The translations under genes and the position numbers were made by a program. The notes below the pieces were generated by a model. The model searched no databases, was not told the DNA's origin, and worked only from the letters and a program-made list of their open reading frames with translations. Below, in pieces: positions 14,240 through 21,907 of a stretch of 27,826 nt of DNA. This stretch comes from an uncultured Lachnospiraceae bacterium. GTDB taxonomy: Bacteria; Bacillota; Clostridia; Lachnospirales; Lachnospiraceae. Each line of letters begins with the position of its first letter. The first letter of the stretch is position 1. The DNA is taken from positions 1-27,826 of the forward strand of contig CAJTMZ010000042.1 in the NCBI GenBank assembly GCA_910577445.1, written 5' to 3'.

Positions 14240-15229
14240 TTACGCCCCGTTCTGCGCCATAACGCCCACCAGATGGTGGGGAACATAAAGCTCCTCCAGA
14301 TAGGAAATTTCTTCTTTGCTCAGAGCGATTTCAACCGCCCCTGCCGCTCCCTCAATGTGGCGCTTTTTCGTCGCGCCCACCACAGGCGCCGTCACTTTCG
14401 TAAGGAGCCAGGCAAGTGAAATTTCCGTCATCGTCACTCCGCGCCTTTTGGCCAGTTCCGCCACCCGCGCGATAATCACACCGTCCTGTCCGGCTGCGGC
14501 GTCGTATTTGGACTTTGCGTACGCGTCCTCTAAAAGCCGCCTGGAGGTTTCCCCGGGCAGTTTTGCAAGCCGTCCCCCTGCCAGCGCGCTATAAGGCGTC
14601 ATTGCAATATTATCTTCCCTGCAAAGTCTTGCCATTTCCCTCTCTTCTTCCCGGAAAATCAGATTGTAATGTCCCTGCACGGAAATAAACTTTGCAAATC
14701 CTTCCTTTTCCGCCACTGCGTTTGCTTTTGCAAGCTGATAGGCGTAGCAGTTGGAAATGCCGATATACCGCGCCTTTCCCGCCTTTACGGCATTGTTAAG
14801 GCCCTCCATTATCTCATAAACCGGCGTGTTGTAATCCCACATGTGACAGATATACAAATCCACATAATCCATGCCAAGATTCGACAGGCTCTCATCTAAC
14901 AGCTTCGCCACATGCTGCTGCCCGGTAACGCCGCTTTCGATTTCCGCCTGTGTCCGGGGCGGGAATTTTGTCGCCACCACTACCTCCTCCCGCTTCGCGA
15001 AATCCCTCAGCGCGCGCCCCACATACCGCTCGCTTGTGCCGCCCTGATAGCCGATTGCCGTGTCGTAAAAATTGATGCCGGCGTCAAGCCCCTGCCTTAT
15101 GATTTCCCGTGAGTGCTCCTCGTCAAGGGTCCAGGAATGCTGCCCGCTTCCCGCGTCGCCAAATCCCATGCAGCCCATACAGATGCGGGAAACCTTAAGC
15201 TCCGAATTGCCCAGTTTTACATATTCCAT
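14240..15229 (-). CDS. Aldo/keto reductase
   Basis: A 329-residue cytosolic NADPH-dependent oxidoreductase of (beta/alpha)8 fold. Catalytic residues of the family are visible: the Asp and Tyr in INFYDTAIGYQGGTSE, the Lys in VVVATKFPP, and the His in VDLYICHMWD. The cofactor-binding C-terminus is LLTKVTAPVVGATKKRHIEGA. The N-terminus MEYVKLGNSELKVSRICMGCMGFG is typical of the YdjG/YajO-like group. AAGGAGG lies 5 bases before the ATG. It is transcribed alone, convergent with the XRE gene. The substrate is not predictable. Confidence 0.93.
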   Translation of the reverse strand: MEYVKLGNSELKVSRICMGCMGFGDAGSGQHSWTLDEEHSREIIRQGLDAGINFYDTAIGYQGGTSERYVGRALRDFAKREEVVVATKFPPRTQAEIESGVTGQQHVAKLLDESLSNLGMDYVDLYICHMWDYNTPVYEIMEGLNNAVKAGKARYIGISNCYAYQLAKANAVAEKEGFAKFISVQGHYNLIFREEEREMARLCREDNIAMTPYSALAGGRLAKLPGETSRRLLEDAYAKSKYDAAAGQDGVIIARVAELAKRRGVTMTEISLAWLLTKVTAPVVGATKKRHIEGAAGAVEIALSKEEISYLEELYVPHHLVGVMAQNGA

Positions 15230-15281
15230 AGTGCCCTCCTTTTTCCGTTTACCGCTGATTGTGTTTCAGGTTCTTTCCATT

Positions 15282-15311
15282 ATTATAGTGCGTATCCCGC
15301 CAAAATGTCTA
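15282..15311 (-). promoter_or_regulatory. Promoter of the aldo/keto reductase gene
   Basis: On the minus strand TAGACA (15306-15311) and a perfect TATAAT (15282-15287) are 18 bases apart. The start codon lies 53 bases downstream. The region between this and the next gene also holds the divergent promoter of the GH172 gene. Confidence 0.6.
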
Positions 15312-15383
15312 ATACTTATGATGTATCCGGAACCATGCCCCGGAGGCATCTTTACTTTTTCACAAAAATCATAGAATCCTCCC

Positions 15384-15411
15384 TTGCGATTTCCACCCCG
15401 CTTTTTATAAT
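15384..15411 (+). promoter_or_regulatory. Promoter of the GH172-type gene
   Basis: TTGCGA (15384-15389) and TATAAT (15406-15411) are 16 bases apart. The gene starts about 54 bases downstream. A small hairpin, TGCC/GGCA, lies upstream at about 15336-15348 and could be a regulator site. Confidence 0.65.
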
Positions 15412-15465
15412 ACAGATAACCATATAAATGATTGGAAATCCGTAAAAGATAGGAGTATGTCCGCT

Positions 15466-17388
15466 ATGAATATCTATGAAACTTTATTAAATCCAAAAGC
15501 CCTCCCCGTTCCCAAATCCCACTGCCGGGCGCATTATGAGGGCAGCATCGATAAAACCGGCGGCAATGCCGACTGGGACTGGAACCTCTATCAGGACGAA
15601 AATGGGGAATGGGTCCTCTTCGAGCATTTGGGGCCGGGATGTATTTACAATTTTGTCCAGCACCGTTATCCGAGCTGCGAGGAACCGGTCTTTTCCTTTT
15701 ATTTTGACGGGGAAAAAACGCCCCGTTTTACCATCCGCCACTCTCAGTTCGGAGAAAAATATCCCTTTGTGGAGCCTCTCTCTTCACGGTACATCGGGCC
15801 TTACGATAACGGCAGAGGCCCCATCCGGGTAGTAAGGAGCTTTGTTCCCATGCCCTACAAAAAAAGCTGCCGGATTACCAGCAGTATCTGTCTTAAAGGC
15901 TGTGACCGCGCCAAAGGCGAAGGGGGATGGGGGCATGTGATTTACCACGCCTTTGAATCCGGCTCCGGCTACGAGACATTTACGCCGGGGGAAAATCCCC
16001 TGACTGAAAAGTTAATCACCCTGTGGAAGCAGGCCGGAAGCCCCATCCACACCCTTAATGCGCAAAAGAGCTCCTGCCGCCACGGACTTACTCTGCAGCC
16101 CGGCGGACAAGCCACCCTGCTGGCCCATGACGGCGCCGGAACCATAGCCGGAATCCGTTTTATAACGGAGCGCTACGACCCAAAACACCTGCAGTCGCTG
16201 ACCCTTAAGGCTTACTGGGATTCCCACGTAAAGCCCGATGTGGAGGCTTCCTTTGGCTGCCTGTTTTCCAATGAACTGGGCTATCACAGCGTAAATTATC
16301 TTCTCTCCGGCATGAATACCGACGGCAGTTATTACAATTATTATCCCATGCCCTATTCCGAAAACTGCAGAATCATTCTGGAAAACAAAGGGGACCTTCC
16401 CGTCACATTCCCTTTTTGTGAAATCCTGTGGACGATGGAATGGAACGATTACTACAAAGAAAACGGCTTTTATTATTTCCGTTCCTCTTCCTATTATAAC
16501 CGCCACCATACAGAGGGTGCGGACAGCATCATTGCGCAGGTAAGCGGGAGCGGGCATATTGTGGGTTCCGTCATCACTGCCTTTGGCAAAACCCCCCAGT
16601 CCAGAGCCGACTGCGAGGGCGATGTGCGCATCCATATTGACGGGCTTCGGACGCCCCAGATTGAAAGCGACGGTTCCGAGAGCTATTCCTGCTACGGATG
16701 GGGATTTGAAACCCCCCAGGAATATAATCCCGCCAGCGGATACGACGGCCATGAACACAAAAACTGGTCCATGCACCGTTCCCTCCCCGGCGACTGGTAT
16801 CCTTTTTCCTCGGAATTTCGTTTCGGAATTGAGTCCGGCGGCTGCAATGATATCTATATGGAACATTCCGGTATGGTGTTTTACTATGGTTCCGATGCGG
16901 TTTCCCAGGAAAAGATTGGGGAAATCCGATTTGGTGATTTCGCCTGTGACTGTGACTACGCCTGCCCGGACGACCTTGCCCTTGTAAAGATGACTTCCTT
17001 TTTTGAAGGGGACGACGACCACATTCCCGTCACTTTGTATGGACGGCGCAGCAGCGCGTGGCGCTGCTTTACCCTTGAAGTTCCTTCAAACGCCGCGTCC
17101 CTTGTTTTAAGGAGAGTCAGTGACCAGACGAACGGGCGGCAGATGGCGGACGTCTTTGTGGACGATGTAAAGATTGAGGAATATCCCTGGTACGCGCCTG
17201 ACTTTAATCCTCATAAAAAATGGCTGGAGGACGAGTTTGTGATTCCGGGAAAATACTTATCTCAAAAAAATCTTTCCCGGAAGCAGCGTATCACCGTGCG
17301 CATTGAGCCAAAGCCTTGCGATGGACGGGATTCCTCTCCCATTACCTGGAACGACTTCGGATATGAGTTTTTTGCCAGATACGAATAG
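15466..17388 (+). CDS. DUF2961 / GH172-type glycosidase
   Basis: A 640-residue protein without a signal peptide, so cytosolic. It has the two-jelly-roll DUF2961 pattern: GPGCIYNFVQHRYP, FSFYFDGEKTPRF, NYYPMPYSENCRIILEN, CEGDVRIHIDG and GSESYSCYGWGF. GH172 enzymes act on alpha-D-fructofuranosides or D-arabinofuranosides with two glutamates 21 residues apart. Counting from the upstream ATG at 15457, the glutamates of CEGD (E387) and GSES (E408) show the same spacing. The protein is longer than the ~420-residue characterised enzyme, with a C-terminal extension. I prefer the ATG at 15466 (AGGAG, 10-base spacing) over 15457 (1 base). The substrate is inferred only. Confidence 0.85.
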   Translation: MNIYETLLNPKALPVPKSHCRAHYEGSIDKTGGNADWDWNLYQDENGEWVLFEHLGPGCIYNFVQHRYPSCEEPVFSFYFDGEKTPRFTIRHSQFGEKYPFVEPLSSRYIGPYDNGRGPIRVVRSFVPMPYKKSCRITSSICLKGCDRAKGEGGWGHVIYHAFESGSGYETFTPGENPLTEKLITLWKQAGSPIHTLNAQKSSCRHGLTLQPGGQATLLAHDGAGTIAGIRFITERYDPKHLQSLTLKAYWDSHVKPDVEASFGCLFSNELGYHSVNYLLSGMNTDGSYYNYYPMPYSENCRIILENKGDLPVTFPFCEILWTMEWNDYYKENGFYYFRSSSYYNRHHTEGADSIIAQVSGSGHIVGSVITAFGKTPQSRADCEGDVRIHIDGLRTPQIESDGSESYSCYGWGFETPQEYNPASGYDGHEHKNWSMHRSLPGDWYPFSSEFRFGIESGGCNDIYMEHSGMVFYYGSDAVSQEKIGEIRFGDFACDCDYACPDDLALVKMTSFFEGDDDHIPVTLYGRRSSAWRCFTLEVPSNAASLVLRRVSDQTNGRQMADVFVDDVKIEEYPWYAPDFNPHKKWLEDEFVIPGKYLSQKNLSRKQRITVRIEPKPCDGRDSSPITWNDFGYEFFARYE

Positions 17389-17393
17389 CCCGC

Positions 17394-17426
17394 AAAGGCG
17401 CGCCCTCCGCTTACCAGCCTTTTTTT
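17394..17426 (+). terminator. Probable terminator after the GH172-type gene
   Basis: AAAGGC (17394-17399) and GCCTTT (17417-17422) form a short stem around a 17-base loop, followed by a T-run to 17426. It overlaps the end of the convergent permease gene. The stem is short, so strength is uncertain. Confidence 0.45.
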
Positions 17427-18199
17427 GTTATTGTTTTTTTGTGTTTTTTTGATGGGCTGACCGGAACATTTCCTTTTGCAGTGAATACAAAAGCAGCAGA
17501 AATCATCAATACGGCAATCATACTAAGCAGACAGATGGATACATTCCAATGTACAGCCGAATCGTAACTCCTGTAACCGATTAAGCCCAAACTTGCAGTA
17601 ACAGGATAAATATTGGCTAATGCAGCATTTCCGGAGGCAAACATACCGCCATAACCATAAACAAAAGCAATAATTGTTCCTATCATATGTCCGTTTGGTA
17701 TACGGGCGGCAAATGCAATCACCGGCATGACTGCAATATACAAAAACAGACAGTTAAGAATAATACTGATAAATGTCTGCAATACTGACGCTACGGAAAT
17801 TCCCGGAAATCCCATCATCAAATCGGCAATTACCGCAAACACCCCGCTTACCAGCCCTAAAAACAAAGAAAGCAGCGCACATACAAGCAGCTTCCCCCAC
17901 AACAGGCTGCTATAAGAAACAGGAATCGTCATAATACTTTTCAGCGTATCGTCTTTTTCTTCCCTTGCTATGATATACCCGGCAATAAGGGCAATACACA
18001 TGGGAAAAATCATAGTAACATTATTTTTGATTACCTGTTCCGTAAAAACGGAAAATGTCCAAACCGTTCCGTCCAATGCCGTTGTCGAAAAGAGCGTTAA
18101 TACAACGGAGAGCAGCATCAGAAAAACGCCTGCCCATATCATATGATACCGCTTTAATTTCCATATTTCAGTCTTAACCATGCGAAGCATATCATTCAT
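17411..18199 (-). CDS. ABC-2 permease, second subunit (LanG/MutG-like)
   Basis: A 262-residue membrane protein with six hydrophobic segments and no large extracellular domain. It is of the LanE/LanG kind, in which two different permeases pair with one ATPase to remove lantibiotics or similar peptides from the membrane. The N-terminus MNDMLRMVKTEIWKLKRYHM is the usual amphipathic start. The ATG at 18199 has AAGGAG 5 bases upstream and overlaps the previous permease by 8 bases; an upstream start at 18226 is less likely. The C-terminus is lysine-rich. Confidence 0.85.
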   Translation of the reverse strand: MNDMLRMVKTEIWKLKRYHMIWAGVFLMLLSVVLTLFSTTALDGTVWTFSVFTEQVIKNNVTMIFPMCIALIAGYIIAREEKDDTLKSIMTIPVSYSSLLWGKLLVCALLSLFLGLVSGVFAVIADLMMGFPGISVASVLQTFISIILNCLFLYIAVMPVIAFAARIPNGHMIGTIIAFVYGYGGMFASGNAALANIYPVTASLGLIGYRSYDSAVHWNVSICLLSMIAVLMISAAFVFTAKGNVPVSPSKKHKKTITKKGW

Positions 18200-18917
18200 C
18201 CCCTCTCCTTTTATACATATAATCAATCACCATAACAGAAAACAAAGCAATAACGGCTAAGATAATGATTGTCTGAAACGTAGTCGGAATTAAATATTCC
18301 AGCATTCCCACACTGTCCATAGCGCCATGTGCGGTTAAATCTCCCGCGCTCCATAGAGTTGTAAGCGGAATTGGCATCAACCAGCACACCGCTTTAGGCA
18401 GCGCTCCGAATGATGATTCGGCTGTCATACTTAAAACACTGTAAAAAACACACAATAAAACGGAAAATATATAAGTCTTACTAAAGAAAACCACGAGAAC
18501 GACCAACGGAAGCGTTCCGGCTGTGGTAAATATCCCCATTTCCAATGCGAAAAATAATCGGTAAGCAATATGGTTTACTTCTGCGATTAGCCCGCCGCAC
18601 AGGATTGCTATGAGAGCCGATGTCAGGCTAAAAATAATTCCAAAAAAGAATAAGGTAATTATTTTCGCGAAAATCATCTGCGAACTTGTTATGGGAATCG
18701 TGCGCAGGTTTTTAAATGTATCATTATCCCGTTCCATGAAGAACAGCATGGCTGCAATCACCCCAATCATGCACGGTAAAAGCAATTCTACCCCATATCC
18801 CATAACCAATTGAAAATAATCATTAAAAATTTCTGTTTTGCTGTCATATTGTCCCGCAGCCTGCGGCATTGTCATCACTACTGCCAGCGGTATGGGAAAC
18901 AGAAACGCCGAAAACAA
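18192..18917 (-). CDS. ABC-2 permease, first subunit (LanE/MutE-like), apparently frameshifted at the 5' end
   Basis: The open frame (241 residues from a TTG at 18917) begins inside the first membrane segment (FSAFLFPIPLAVVM) with no cytoplasmic start. The missing N-terminus lies upstream in another frame: a TTG at 18978 with AGGGGG 8 bases before it reads LLRLIICEFAKLKRKKFICLVV, the expected start for this family. Removing one base of the four-base run at 18911-18914 would join both parts into a ~261-residue permease. As read, the main frame has a stop at 18942-18944. It is either a disrupted gene, a slippage-controlled gene or a sequencing error. The remainder has the usual segments of a LanE-like permease. 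Confidence 0.8.
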   Translation of the reverse strand: MFSAFLFPIPLAVVMTMPQAAGQYDSKTEIFNDYFQLVMGYGVELLLPCMIGVIAAMLFFMERDNDTFKNLRTIPITSSQMIFAKIITLFFFGIIFSLTSALIAILCGGLIAEVNHIAYRLFFALEMGIFTTAGTLPLVVLVVFFSKTYIFSVLLCVFYSVLSMTAESSFGALPKAVCWLMPIPLTTLWSAGDLTAHGAMDSVGMLEYLIPTTFQTIIILAVIALFSVMVIDYMYKRRGDE

Positions 18918-18970
18918 CCAGACAGATAAATTTTTTGCGTTTTAATTTTGCAAATTCACAGATAATCAGT

Positions 18971-19894
18971 CTAAGCAATCCCTTCACCCCCTGTTACACG
19001 TTTGAAATAATCTTCAAGGCTTTCCTCCGAAGCTGCGGCCTGCGATACCTCCAGACCGTTTTCTACAAAAGCAGTAACAATCTTTCCAATAGGAATATTC
19101 ATATTATGCAGCCGCATATTGTGGTCATCCTGTATCGTAAACCGGTTTTCATGGAAACCGCATTCCAAAATCCTTGCCGCCTGCGCCGTATCCGAAACGG
19201 TAAAACGGATATGCTTGCTGCTTTTTGCTTCCAGTTCCTCAAGGCTTTCTTCCTCTAGGAGCGTGCCGTGGTCAATAATTCCAATGTCATCAGCCAGCAA
19301 TGCGATTTCGGAGAGGATATGGCTGGATATCAGGATTGTTTTCCTCCTCTCATTACAAAGGTTACGTATAAAAGACCTCACTTCCGCAATTCCGATTGGG
19401 TCAAGGCCATTGATTGGTTCGTCCAGTATCAAAAGCTCCGGGTCATGCATAACGGCAAGGGCAATCGAAAGCCGCTGCTTCATGCCAAGTGAATACTGAG
19501 AAAACAGCTTCTTATCCTTGTAGGGCAGACCAACCAAATCAAGTGCGTTCTTAATCGCATTGCGGTTTGGCACCCCGCGCAGGGTGGCAAAAATACGCAG
19601 ATTTTCCGTAGCGGTCAGATTGGGATAAAATCCCGGGGATTCAATCAGGCTGCCAATACGGGGCAGTAACTTTTTTTCATTTGCCGCCAAAGGCTTTCCC
19701 CAAATTGTCACTTCCCCGGAAGTCGGCTGTGTAAGTCCAAGCAGCATTTTCATTGTCGTCGTCTTTCCGGCCCCGTTTCTGCCAAGCAGACCATAGATGC
19801 GTCCTTTCCGAACATGGATATTCAGATTGGCAACACTTTTCTGTGTTCCATACTGCTTTGTAAGATTCTTTGTTTCAATTACATATTTGCTCAT
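18971..19894 (-). CDS. ABC transporter ATP-binding protein (LanF/BcrA type)
   Basis: A 307-residue ATPase for export of, or self-protection against, peptide antibiotics. Walker A GRNGAGKT is at residues 38-45, the signature is YSLGMKQRL, Walker B is LLILDEP followed by INGLDP, and the switch histidine is in SSHILSE. The ~85-residue C-terminal extension is typical of LanF/BcrA. AAGGAGG lies 7 bases before the ATG. The two permease genes follow directly, and the likely start of the first overlaps this gene's stop region. A cluster of 11-base direct repeats upstream suggests control by the response regulator at 21037. Confidence 0.93.
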   Translation of the reverse strand: MSKYVIETKNLTKQYGTQKSVANLNIHVRKGRIYGLLGRNGAGKTTTMKMLLGLTQPTSGEVTIWGKPLAANEKKLLPRIGSLIESPGFYPNLTATENLRIFATLRGVPNRNAIKNALDLVGLPYKDKKLFSQYSLGMKQRLSIALAVMHDPELLILDEPINGLDPIGIAEVRSFIRNLCNERRKTILISSHILSEIALLADDIGIIDHGTLLEEESLEELEAKSSKHIRFTVSDTAQAARILECGFHENRFTIQDDHNMRLHNMNIPIGKIVTAFVENGLEVSQAAASEESLEDYFKRVTGGEGIA

Positions 19895-19988
19895 TGTGAA
19901 ACCTCCTTATCGTGGAATCCTCCCGGCTGAACCTCTTTCCGGGAAACGCCATATATCTCTTAACCGATATACCCAATCCTATCACTCA

Positions 19989-20033
19989 AACCTTGCATTA
20001 ACCTTGCGCGAACCTTGCATTAGCCTTGCATTT
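19989..20033 (-). promoter_or_regulatory. Four 11-base direct repeats, probable response-regulator box
   Basis: CCTTGC on the plus strand recurs at 19991, 20002, 20013 and 20024, exactly 11 bases apart. On the minus strand this reads GCAAGGTTAAT-like units just upstream of the ABC operon. OmpR/PhoB-type regulators bind head-to-tail repeats with this period, and such boxes usually overlap the -35 of an activated promoter. A possible -10 (TATATC) lies 19 bases downstream, at 19966-19971. The regulator encoded at 21037 is the likely binder. Confidence 0.75.
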
Positions 20034-20060
20034 AAAGAAACAAATTTCTGCAAATAATAA

Positions 20061-20081
20061 AATCCCCGCCGGACGGAGATT
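20061..20081 (-). terminator. Weak hairpin after the histidine kinase gene
   Basis: On the minus strand AATCTCCG and CGGGGATT form an 8-bp stem with one G-U pair and a 5-base loop, followed by TTATTATTTG. It lies 29 bases beyond the kinase stop and before the regulator box, so it could reduce read-through from the two-component genes into the ABC genes. The T-run is interrupted. Confidence 0.4.
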
Positions 20082-20109
20082 CTACTTCGCTGTAAAAAAT
20101 GTCTTACAT

Positions 20110-21033
20110 TTATTCTGCCAGCGGGAAAAGCAGTTTGAAAACAGTTCCTTCTCCCGGTGCGCTTTCCGCTGTTATTGTTCCATTCAGTTTAGATACAAGC
20201 TGATGTACGATTGAAAGGCCAAGGCCGCTGCCTTTTTCAGACCGCCCTTTATCGCATTTGTAAAGCCGTTCAAAAATATGCTTCAGGTCCTCCTTATCAA
20301 TCCCCGCGCCGTTATCAGACAAAAGAATTTTTATATTCCCTTCCTGTCCTGATAAGACTATTTCCACTTTATCCGCATGGCTGTGGGAAATTATATTCTG
20401 TATCAGATTATTTAATATCCTCATATATCCGTCCGGGTCAATCTGCACCTTAAACGGCCGCTCCGGAATGTCAGCCGCGAAATCTATCTGCGCATCTTCA
20501 AATATCGGTATCCAGCAGGTCAGTATGTTCCGTGTCAGTTCCGTTAAGTCAACCGTGGATATATTCATTGAAAATTCATTCGAGCCCAGCTTGAACCAGT
20601 CAAAAAGTACATCTATATATTCTTTTAAATCGTACGCTTTCCGGCGGGCAGTTTCTATATAATCATCACGTTGTTTTCCATTAACAATCCCTTTATGCGC
20701 TGCGTCCAGATATCCGATTAGTGTGGTAAGCGGTGTCCTCACATCATGGGAAAGACTCGTCATAAGCTGCCTGTTTGTTTCATCTGTCTTATGACAGGCA
20801 GAAAGCCTGTTCTCGTAGGACAGGATAATATCATTAATCTCATAAGCGAGAGGGGCTGTAAGCTCATGTGTTTCTGCCAGGATACGCCTGTTCCCATTCC
20901 CATTCTTTATATCTTCCAGAGCCTCAGATATTTCCGAAATCTGCTTTTTCACACGCCGGACTGCCAGAACAGCCGCACACACAGAAACGAACGCAATACC
21001 AAACGCAATCGTTATAAATGCCTCTGTATACAA
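20110..21033 (-). CDS. Sensor histidine kinase of the antimicrobial-peptide-type module
   Basis: A 307-residue kinase with one N-terminal membrane segment (residues ~5-25) and no extracellular sensor domain. It then has a short linker, the phosphoacceptor SLSHDVRTPLTTLIGYLD (H96), the N-box LNNLIQNIISHS, DNGAGI, and a G-box GSGLGLSIVHQLV. Kinases of this compact form commonly work with LanFEG-type transporters in sensing peptides. It starts with a TTG at 21033, 8 bases after GGGAGG, four bases past the regulator stop. It phosphorylates the regulator encoded just upstream, by inference from pairing. Confidence 0.92.
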   Translation of the reverse strand: MYTEAFITIAFGIAFVSVCAAVLAVRRVKKQISEISEALEDIKNGNGNRRILAETHELTAPLAYEINDIILSYENRLSACHKTDETNRQLMTSLSHDVRTPLTTLIGYLDAAHKGIVNGKQRDDYIETARRKAYDLKEYIDVLFDWFKLGSNEFSMNISTVDLTELTRNILTCWIPIFEDAQIDFAADIPERPFKVQIDPDGYMRILNNLIQNIISHSHADKVEIVLSGQEGNIKILLSDNGAGIDKEDLKHIFERLYKCDKGRSEKGSGLGLSIVHQLVSKLNGTITAESAPGEGTVFKLLFPLAE

Positions 21034-21036
21034 TAC

Positions 21037-21729
21037 TCACACCTCCCTGTTGAAACGATAGCCAATCCCTTTCACTGTCTGTATATACCGTGGACTGCCC
21101 GGATTTTCTTCTATCTTTTTCCGCAGACGGCTGATAATCGCCATAATGTTGCTGTCATCATAAACATAATCTTCTCCCCAGACATTCTCATAAATTTGCC
21201 GCTTTGTCAGTATCTTCCCCTGATTTTTAGCAAGAAGCAAAAGTATATCAAACTCTTTCGGCGGCAGTTCATAATCGCCATTTACCGCATGGACAGAGCG
21301 GTTGTTCAAATCAATAATCAGCCCATCAAAATCAAATGTCTGTACCTGTCCGTCTTTTGGGTTAAAGCGGGTGTAGCGCCTAATCAATGACAGGATGCGG
21401 GCAATCAGCTCGTCCATGTCAAAAGGTTTTGTCAGATAGTCATCGGCTCCCGCCCGCAGGCCGCGCACTTTTGAAGCACTGTCATTTTTTGATGTAAACA
21501 TAAGGACAGGCAGGCTGCTCTCTTTTCTAATCTGCTCTAAAGTTTCAAAGCCGTCAAAACCGGGCATCATTACATCCAATATGACAAGCTGGTACTCTTT
21601 CTCCTTCAGTTGCCGCAAACCGGATTTTCCAAAATAACAGCAGTCAGCCTCTATGCTTTCCTGTAAAACACTTTGTTTAATCAATGTACAAAGCTCTTTG
21701 TCATCGTCTATAATCAAAATTCTGTTCAT
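21037..21729 (-). CDS. OmpR/PhoB-family response regulator
   Basis: A 230-residue regulator. The receiver domain (residues 1-~115) has acidic residues D8-D10, the phosphoacceptor D52 in LVILDVMMPG, a threonine in LMFTSK and a lysine in YLTKPF. The winged-helix domain follows (LPPKEFDILLLLAKNQGKILTKRQIYENVWGEDYVYDDSNIMAIISRLRKKIEEN). GGAGG precedes the ATG. It is the first gene of the two-component pair, has its own promoter, and probably activates the ABC operon through the 11-base repeats at 19989-20033. Confidence 0.95.
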   Translation of the reverse strand: MNRILIIDDDKELCTLIKQSVLQESIEADCCYFGKSGLRQLKEKEYQLVILDVMMPGFDGFETLEQIRKESSLPVLMFTSKNDSASKVRGLRAGADDYLTKPFDMDELIARILSLIRRYTRFNPKDGQVQTFDFDGLIIDLNNRSVHAVNGDYELPPKEFDILLLLAKNQGKILTKRQIYENVWGEDYVYDDSNIMAIISRLRKKIEENPGSPRYIQTVKGIGYRFNREV

Positions 21730-21789
21730 CGTTTACGTTCCTCCGTTTATCGGATTTCACATTTTTACCGGGAATACAGCCGCATTACA

Positions 21790-21818
21790 ATTATATGCGG
21801 AGATTTCAGCAATGGCAA
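21790..21818 (-). promoter_or_regulatory. Promoter of the two-component genes
   Basis: On the minus strand TTGCCA (21813-21818) and a perfect TATAAT (21790-21795) are 17 bases apart. CCGCAT/ATGCGG arms flank the -10 box at 21780-21800 and could be a repressor or autoregulation site. The regulator start codon is 60 bases downstream. Confidence 0.75.
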
Positions 21819-21845
21819 GTACATAAACAAAATACACAAACAGGA

Positions 21846-21870
21846 AAAGCCCTGCATGACGCAGAGCTTT
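21846..21870 (-). terminator. Terminator of the kinase/aldolase/GH2/dehydrogenase operon
   Basis: On the minus strand AAAGCTCTGC and GCAGGGCTTT form a 10-bp stem (one U-G pair) with a 5-base loop, followed by TTCCTGTTT. It begins 38 bases beyond the dehydrogenase stop and upstream of the two-component promoter, so it separates the two operons. Confidence 0.65.
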
Positions 21871-21907
21871 CTCCATGATTTTTACCCTCTGTTTCCGTGT
21901 ATTTTCT

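Noticed and set aside
16012..17022. A 336-codon open frame on the minus strand
   Set aside because: It is the antisense shadow of the GH172-type gene, which has recognisable domain motifs and a good start.
19989..20033. Short CRISPR-like repeat
   Set aside because: The period is 11 bases with no room for spacers and no cas genes are near; a response-regulator box explains it better.
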